Shown here: positions 56,755 to 64,000 of the stretch, one piece after another
Position numbering within the stretch: the stretch's first letter is position 1
Layout: every line of letters starts with the position of its first letter
Assembly (NCBI GenBank): GCA_963969365.1
Contig: OZ017761.1
Span: 310,001-374,000, forward strand
Direction of reading: 5' to 3'
DNA length: 64,000 nucleotides
From: Asterochloris sp. CNOR1
Taxonomy: Eukaryota > Chlorophyta > Trebouxiophyceae > Trebouxiales > Trebouxiaceae
Translations under genes and position numbers: made by a program
The notes under the pieces: model-generated
What the model saw: the letters and a program-made list of their open reading frames with translations, nothing else
What the model was told of the DNA's origin: nothing
Database searches by the model: none

Positions 56755-59700
56755 TCATCGGTGTGCAACAGGGACCTTTTCATGGATGTTGGGAAGAGAG
56801 TTGCTGGGGCTGTGCGGGCGAGAGGAACCTGCAGCCACTGTGTGAGAGAGTTTGGCATGTTTCAAAGGCAGCTCAGGCATCTGCCATCCAGATAGCACTG
56901 GCGCTGCCTGGTAGCTGATGCAGAGGAACAGAGAGGGCTCACCTCCCCCACTGGTGGCCAGGCCGGTGCGCGGCCGGGACCCCTGGGAGGTGCCAGCCCT
57001 CCAACCACCCGGGGGCAGGTGTGGCCCAACATCCTCCTTGGGCAGCACCTCTGCTGGGCGGCCATGGGCATCTGGGTACCAGTGCTGGGGCCCGTGTCCG
57101 TCATCTGCGCACAGGGGCAGACATGCCCGCCTCCAGCAGAGGACAAGGTGTGGTGGCGGTGCAGGTGCAGCTGATTGCCGAGCCACGGATGCTGTTGCAG
57201 CTGCTGCGCACTGTCGCAGGAGAAGGCTCACCTTGAGCCACACTGGACACCCTGCTGGCCTCTGCAACAGGAGCCGCCGGCTTCCGCGGGGACGCCCTGC
57301 TGTTGCTCTCCCGGTTGCCGCTCCCAATCACTCCACCCCCTCCTGATTGCATGGGCACCAGTTCAATCAGTAGAGAGGTGCAGGAGGCGCATACAGGTTG
57401 GTCTCAGCAGGGCCCAGTGGCAAGCATACCATGGCACAGCACCCTAGCACAGGCTTCCTTCCTTTCAGTCACAGAGCAGGCCGGCAGCCGAGGAAACCCT
57501 GCACACCTGCTTTAGCGGGATCTGCGTAATGCTGGTGCAGGTGCATGTAGTGCGCAGGTATGTAGGGTCCCATGTCCATCTCCAGCTTGGCCAACGGGCG
57601 GTCACAGGCCATGCACCTGCATCAAACACACAGGCTGACTCTGGGCCGATTCTCCCTGCACCTCGCCTGCCTGACAATGGCACCTGGGAGCTTGTTGCTC
57701 CATCATGCTCAGAAAGAAGGTCTGTTGCCCTGGATGACTGCTGCTTGGTTGGGGCAGACCAGGCAGACCTTGATGGTGCATGCTATGCAGAGGGACCACA
57801 CTACAGCGGACAGGTCAACTCCTGTCCATTGCTGCCAAGTTGCTGCACATGGTCACCTGTAGCCCTGCAGGGCCTTGCCAGACAGCATGGCGTGGTCGCC
57901 ATCCGAGTGGATCTGCAGGCTGGCCAGCGCGGCCACCTTCTTCTTCAGGCCACCCACCTCGGTACGTAGCTGCTTCAGCAGGGCATCATAGTTCTTGCCT
58001 GCAGGCGGCAGCCAGCTGTCAGCAGGCCAGTCAGGCTGCCAGAAACATGTGCCAGCCATTAGTGCCAACCCATGTGGCATTGAATGGCCATGCAGGCAGG
58101 TGGGGTCTACAGTGATGTGACTGCTGGCCAGGCAGCACTAGCACGGCTGCACAACTTGACAGCCAACATTGCTTGAAGGCACAGCAGTCCAAGCCAGCGG
58201 CTGCATGATTGCAGATGGTTGCCAGCACTCTGCACTGACCTGCACCCTGACCCTGCTGCTGCAGCAAGAGCTGCTTCACCTGCGCCAGCGCGGCCTCCAG
58301 AGCGCCAATGCGACTGTTCTGCATTCAGGCTAGCAACACTGTTGGACGCGCTGCCAGCGAGTACTTGATAGTCCAAGATCAAGGGGCATGCTGCTGCCTT
58401 CTGCAATGTAGAGCTAGAGGGCCGCCCAGAGAAAGAGAGCTTGATGGTGAGTCTGGCCACACAGAGATCCGCACCAGCCAGGAGGCAGTGGCTGTGACCT
58501 CGTGACACATCGATAATTCTGCGTAGACCCTGACCTTCACAAACACCTCACCATCATGTCATGCACATCAGTGTCGTCCATCTTGTGCCCCAGGTTCCCT
58601 CCGTGCATGTGGTTGACCAGGTCCCGCAGGGGGGCGCCAATGTAGGGCTGCTCAAACAGGGTGGCCCCTGTCGGCGTCCCAGCAGTCCCCTGCTGCTCGG
58701 CTGCAGTGGGGCCAGCACCCGCGCCGATGGCAGGGCCATAGGCAGCCTGCAGGGCATGCTGTTACTTCTTACAAGTAACTGCCTCAGGCACAACCTGCAC
58801 CTCATGGAGGACCCAGCAATGTGGCCTTGCTGAGGGAGCGTGTGCTGCTACTGCATCTGACTCCTGAAGCCGCTCATGACTGACCTTGTGGGGGGCTGCC
58901 AGAGAGCAGCCTCAAGAGCAAGCCAAGGCAGCCAAGATGCCAAGCCTGCAGGACAGCTGCGTGTTGCTGAGCAGCAAGCCTCACCCTGCGCAGGGCAGCA
59001 GGCCCCATGCCGTCCTCTGCAACCGCCACAGTGCCCAGCGCTGCACTGAGCTGCCCAGCACCGGACCCTGTCCCTGCACCTGCTGCAGCACCATATCCTA
59101 CACCTGCTCCTGTTCCACCGCTGCTGCCTGCAGGGGCTGGCCCTCGGCCGCCACCAGCACCGCCCCAAGCATCACTGCCAGACGTATTCTGCTTGGCTCC
59201 ACTGCTGACGCCAATGCCAGCTCCGATGCCGCCGGCGCCAGCTCCCGGACTGCCCCCTGCAGCTGCCGCCCTGCCAGAGCCCCCAGTCACGTTGGAGCGC
59301 ACTGCTGGGTCAGTCGATTGCACAGTCACGGCTGCACCAACACCACTGCGGCTGCCTGCTGCAGGTCGATCCCCAGCAGCTGGCGCAGCTGGCCTGCCAG
59401 GCTGCTGGCCGCCCCACACAGGTGCTGCTGCATCAGCTGGTGCCTGCAGGCCTGAAGCGCCACGCTCCTGACCCTCGACAACCATAAAGTGGGCAGGGCT
59501 GCCACCTGCAGGAGGGTGGTGGCATTGCTGGAGCAGCACAGGGTCCCAAGGTACAGCAGCAAGGCAGTGCTGCCTGCCAGGGTTGACAGGTGCAAGCGTC
59601 TTGAAGCAGGGCACAGACAGGGGGATTTCAGTGCCCAACTCTCCCTGCTGGACAGGTGAGTGACAGAGTGAGGTGGCTGCCGGCAGGCCGGCACTCTGCA

Positions 59701-62700
59701 GAGGGGCAACAGTGACAGGCATGCCCACCTGCCAGCGCTGCGCTGCCCCAGTGGTCCCCGGGGTGAGTGGTCCCCTCTGCAATGGAGTCCAGCATAGGTG
59801 CGCCAAGTGGGCTGCCCAGACCTGCAGTCAGGTTGCCGGGCAGGGAGGGGGGTGTACTGACCCGGCGTCCTGCAAGCGGGCGTCTTGTGAGCAGGAATCT
59901 GGTCACGTGTGTGCAGCAGAGCAGGGCATCTGACTCCAGTCACAGAGCTGTGCCATGCACAGACGAGGCCCCTCAAAGAAGAACAGGTGCCTCAGTTGAC
60001 AGCTGCAGAAATTGTTCAGCCGCAAGGCACAGCCCGCATGCTGTCTGAGGTGCACAGCAGGAAGACGATTCAGGAAAGAGGGACAGGTGCAGTGGAGGGT
60101 TCCCCAGGTGCTCCGCTGGCCCCCACCTGAGCGCGGGGGCGAGGCGGGGCGGCTGCCAGGCTGAGGCAGGGCCATCAGGTGCGTCGCGTTGGCCAGCACC
60201 GCCACCGCATCCTTCAGATGCTGCAGCTCCCCCTTGACGGTCTGCAGCTCGCTGCTGCCTGCGAGCCAGGCGGTCACATGATGCAGGAGAGAAGCTGGCT
60301 TGACCAGCACACAATCAGGATGCTGCCCATGCCAGCCAAGCCCCATTGCAACAAACACCAGCAGTGCAAGGATGATCAGATGCTGGCACAGGAGCCTCTA
60401 GCTACATACACAGACATCTGTGCGAAGAGGGTACCGCAGCCTGGCAGCAGAGTGATGTGAGAGAGCAGAGCTCCAAGACACAGCAGCCAGGACCTGCACA
60501 GGCAGGGCGCGCACCCTGAAGGTCCAGGGTGCTGCGCCGCCCCGGGCGCACGGGCGTGAAAGCGCTGACCGGCCGCGCACCGCCGGCGCCAGCGGCGGCC
60601 ACGCCGGCGTCAGTGGCAGCCTGCGCCTGCTGCAGCCCTGCCAGCTGGGTCTCCACAGCGGCCAGGCGGGCAGCCAGGGCGGCCGTGGCTGCAGCCGTGC
60701 TGCTGGTGGTGCGGCGCATGCCTGGCATGCTGGGCTGCCTGCAGCACATGCAGGTCTTGGCTGCAGCACACACAGGTGCAGGCAGCATGCATCCGCTCCA
60801 GCGCCGGCACCACGCATCAGGTTGGCCGCCTGCTGGGAATGTGCAGGCCCTCAGCAGCTTCAGCGCAAATGCTGCAGCGCTCATGTGCACAGCGTGTGCT
60901 GGCCTGTTTATTGCTCTGCTGTGAAGGCGGCAGGCTGACACAGGCTGTGCTGCCATGCAGCGAGGTCCCCCCCGCAGAATCTGCCAAAGTGCCAAAGCTC
61001 AGGGGTTGTCCAGAACATGGCTGGCATCGTTGCACCTCCTGAGCAGCTGCCCAGACACTGCAACAAGACATTCTGGCAACAGCACAGAGGCGGGCCTCTC
61101 ACCCCGCACCACGCTCCACTGCAGACAGGCGGGTGCTGAGGCTGCCCCGCGCTGCGTCCACCCCAGCATCGCCCACAGACTGCAGCATGCGGTCCAGATC
61201 GGCCCTGCAGGCAATTTGCACACATCGCGGTTTGTGGTGCCTGAGGCTGTGCATGCTCCCAACCACCTGCAATGGGCCTCATAGCCGCAGCCTGCCACCT
61301 GGCAGCTCTTGCCTGACAAGTTCAGGCGCACTCTTTTTCTACTGCATGCCTGCGCTGGATCTGAACTCAACACACGAGTGTCCCTGGGATGCAGCGCCAG
61401 CCCCCATATGAGCACTGCCTTGGCTTCAGCAATGTTGCTGTGCGCATGGATGATATCACAGACCATTGACAGAGTCCTGCCAGAGTTCTGCACAGTTGGG
61501 CAGACTTGTCCTGTCTCACGTACCTGGCTCCAGTATCAAATCCAACGTCGGCATGATGCATCAGCCGGATCGCGTCATGCAGACTAGACCAACACCCGGC
61601 AGACCAAGTTTCCACATTGCAGGACTTCGGCAGCAGATTCACCCCACCTGAGGGCGCCCGTGGCCCCCGCGTCGGCCTTGTCGGCGAGGCGCTGCTGAGC
61701 CAGGGCCACCTGGCTCTCCAGGGCGGCCAGCTTGCCGGCCTGGCTGTTGATGGCTGCTGTCAGGGCGGCGCTGTCTGCAGGGGCTCCCGCCGGCACCTGC
61801 ACGCTGACATGCACGCTCAGGCTGCTGTGCTGCCCCTGGAGCTGGGATGGCCCAGACGCCCATGAAGCAGCTTGTATGCTGCTGCAAGAGGTGCCGCTCA
61901 CACCTGTCCAAGTCAAGCTGCCCCAGGAGGGCAAGCAGTTGAAAGGCCTCACCACATCATCATGCTCGTGATCAGGCTGGTATGGTGCCCCCAGACAAGG
62001 CCGCTGGTCTCCGCAAGCTGTCCATAACCTGCTCATTCATCTGCTGGGCAGCATCAGCAGCACTTCTGAAGTGCAACACCAGCAGCGCCAGCTCAGTGTT
62101 TCACTGCAGGGGTGGTTGGCGCAGTCTGTGTAGTCAGCAGCTGTCGTCTCCCAGGGGTTGGCAAAGAGCAGGCATGCACCGAGTTTCTCAAGCTACCTAC
62201 CTGAAGGAGCGTGGGGCCGGCATGGGTGGTCAGCAGCCAAGCTGTCGAACACAGACGGAGGCCCAGCACCACCCACCTCATCTACAGGGTGGCGGGCCTG
62301 GCATGCGCTGCTAACAGCTGCTGCCAGAGAAATCCTGGATAGGTTGCCCCATGCTGGCAATCCCAACAAGCTGCACTGACCAACCGGAACATGCAGTCAG
62401 AAGTCAGAGACCTTCTACCCACCTGAAGGGTGGCAGGTGCGGCCTGTGCGGCCAGCAGCTGGGCCACATCGGCGTGGCTGGGCTTGTCGCCCACCAGGCG
62501 GCGCAGTTCGCCCTCGGCCGCCCGCAACTCTGCTACCGCCTGCTCCAGAGCGCGCTGCTGCTGCTCCAGGCGCCCAGTCTGGGCAGCCTCCACCCTGCAG
62601 CGCGCATGGTGGCTGTCAGAGGGCTGCCGGGCTTGTCGTGAGGCACTGCATGCTGCTACAGCTTCAGGCCCCCAGTCGTCACCCTGCAGCACAGTGGTCT

Positions 62701-64000
62701 GGCCAGTGTGACTCCCAGGCCTGTTGGAGGCAGCCTTCGCTCTGCAGCCTCACAACAGTGCAAGCAGCTGGATTGCACTGTGTCAACATGTGCTGGGGTG
62801 CCCCTTCACCCCAGCACAGTGGGAGCATGGAGCAAACAACAGGACTGCCAGCACGACTGTTGCGCCTGTCAGACTGCAATGCCCTGTGGGTTGTGGTAAG
62901 GGCCTGTGAACTCTGTCTGCCGATGTCGCAGCAGAGCGCATGCTCACTTGTCAGCCAGCCCGTCCAGGGTGTCCCTGATCTGGTGCTCAGAGGTCTCCAG
63001 CGCTGCCAGGCGAGCTGCCACAACACCAGTGTCTGCACAGCAGCAGTGAAGGCATCAGAGGGGGTACCTGTGAGCTTCACTGCTGCAGTAGTGTTCAAGT
63101 ACAACATGAGGGCATGGGTGCAGGGCATGTCCTGGTGCTGTTACGATGCCCCTGACACAACCTGAGTCGCATAGCTGAAGCCGCCACAGTCAAGGCTGGG
63201 CTCACCTGCACCAGCTGCTGCCCCTCCACCTCTCCTCTGCTGCAGCTCCACCACCTGCACATTCGTGGAATGGCATCAGAGTGTGCGCACAGGTGTCTTT
63301 GACGAATCATGCCTGACGGGTCTAGCTCAAGCTGGGCAACAGCATCACTTCTCTGCATTCTGGACGCTCCAAGTGTGCTGCAGGCAGTGCTCACCTGCAG
63401 CACGTGATGACGGCGTGGCTCTCAACAGTGCAGGCCTGCACTCGTGTGCAGCACAAAGCAGTAGTGCAGGGCAACCTTCTCGGCCAAAGGATCTCATGAA
63501 TGGGCCAATCACAGCTGCTATCACTTTTCACGGCCGCAGCTCCTCAGCCAACATCCCATCGCTGGCCTTACTCGCCAATGCTGCACTCACCTTACCCGGT
63601 GTTGGCAGCACGCAGCAGGAGACGCCCACCTTCTTTGCTGGCCGGCACCCCCACATGCCAGCCCTTCTTGCTCAACGCCAGGCACATCAGCTAAGCACTC
63701 ATGCCAGGGGCGCCAGCAGAGGATGGTCTGCCCATAGAAGTGCAAGAGGTGCTGCTGGGCAAGTGCTGGGCACCCGAATCAAGCACTGGTGCTGGCTGCA
63801 CCGGCAGATGACGGCAGGCCAATGCAGTGCAAGAGCTGTTACCAGCTTCCCTGCAAGCAGCCAGCAACCCACCTCCTTGGCCAGTGTGTCCAGCCGCGCC
63901 CGCAGGTCCCCTGGGGCCCCTCCAAGCGCCGAGAGCGACGCTTGCAGGGCCTCCAGATTGCTCGCATGCTTTCCCAGCTCTGTGCGAGACTCCTTCTGCA
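56755..64000 (-). CDS. Coiled-coil DUF4795 protein, QRICH2-like, runs off the right edge
   Basis: Long coiled-coil protein whose C-terminal part matches the DUF4795 region of glutamine-rich protein 2, needed for sperm flagella in animals; an axonemal or basal-body role is inferred. Exons in transcript order: from the edge to 63873 (HASNLEALQASLSALGG), 63256-63208, about 63040-62951 (LAALETSEHQIRDTLDGLAD), 62594-62423 (LEQQQRALEQAVAELRAAEG), 61796-61648 (INSQAGKLAALESQVALAQQ), 61204-61105, 60738-60515, 60258-60127 (LQTVKGELQHLKDAVAVLAN), 59505-58985 (Gly/Ala-rich linker), 58746-58552 (QPYIGAPLRDLVNHMHGGN), 58318-58246, 57998-57857 (YDALLKQLRTEVGGLKKKVA), 57616-57507 (CMACDRPLAKLEMDMGPYIP), 57342-57232, 57104-56943 and 56828-56755. 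Phase holds through the last six. The ALQGYR-CMACDRPL junction with its CxxC is the DUF4795 hallmark. The N-terminus lies outside the window. Confidence 0.72.

Overview
This window is nuclear DNA from a eukaryote with many short introns, most likely a green alga (Chlorophyta; a trebouxiophyte is my guess). The genes are cut into exons of roughly 25-300 bp. Donors are nearly always GTGAG-like and acceptors nearly always CTGCAG-like, which is why CTGCAG is so common. Recognisable proteins have plant or algal relatives: an IDM1-like PHD/acetyltransferase, an SPX-SLC13 phosphate transporter, a YSL metal transporter and the meiotic RING protein HEI10. Exon ends given here were placed by eye from splice consensus and reading phase; they are models, not transcript evidence.

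Layout. 0-9.6 kb, minus strand: an IDM1-like nuclear regulator (TDBD, PHD finger, GNAT domain) whose introns carry decayed tandem repeats. 10.1-14.9 kb, plus: mitochondrial ribosomal protein mS29/DAP3 with a long repeat-bearing N-terminal region. 15.4-19.4 kb, plus: SPX-SLC13 (PHO91/PTC-type) phosphate transporter. 19.4-23.5 kb: no clear gene; a cluster of palindromes. 23.5-29.9 kb, plus: YSL/OPT metal-chelate transporter with microexons. 29.9-49 kb: a landing zone for LTR retrotransposons. It holds one whole-looking, very young Ty3/Gypsy chromovirus (identical LTRs, 5-bp target duplication), two gag-only relatives, three solo LTRs and one clean nesting event. Among them is an unrecognised multi-exon gene at 39.2-42.5 kb behind a heat-shock-type promoter. 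49.5-50.9 kb: a threefold tandem repeat of about 470 bp. 51.4-53.1 kb, plus: YbaK/ProXp-type tRNA-editing protein. 53.4-54.4 kb, minus: unrecognised gene, divergent from HEI10 (54.5-56.6 kb, plus). 56.8 kb to beyond the right edge, minus: a coiled-coil, glutamine-rich-2-like (DUF4795) protein, probably flagellar.

The genes do not form a pathway. They cover chromatin control, mitochondrial translation, phosphate and metal transport, tRNA proofreading, meiotic crossing-over and probably cilia. The strongest unexplained items are the heat-shock-promoter gene, the exon-derived repeat array inside the PHD gene, the intron-free GC-rich 3' part of the phosphate transporter, the triplicated block at 49.5 kb and the autonomous/non-autonomous retroelement pair.
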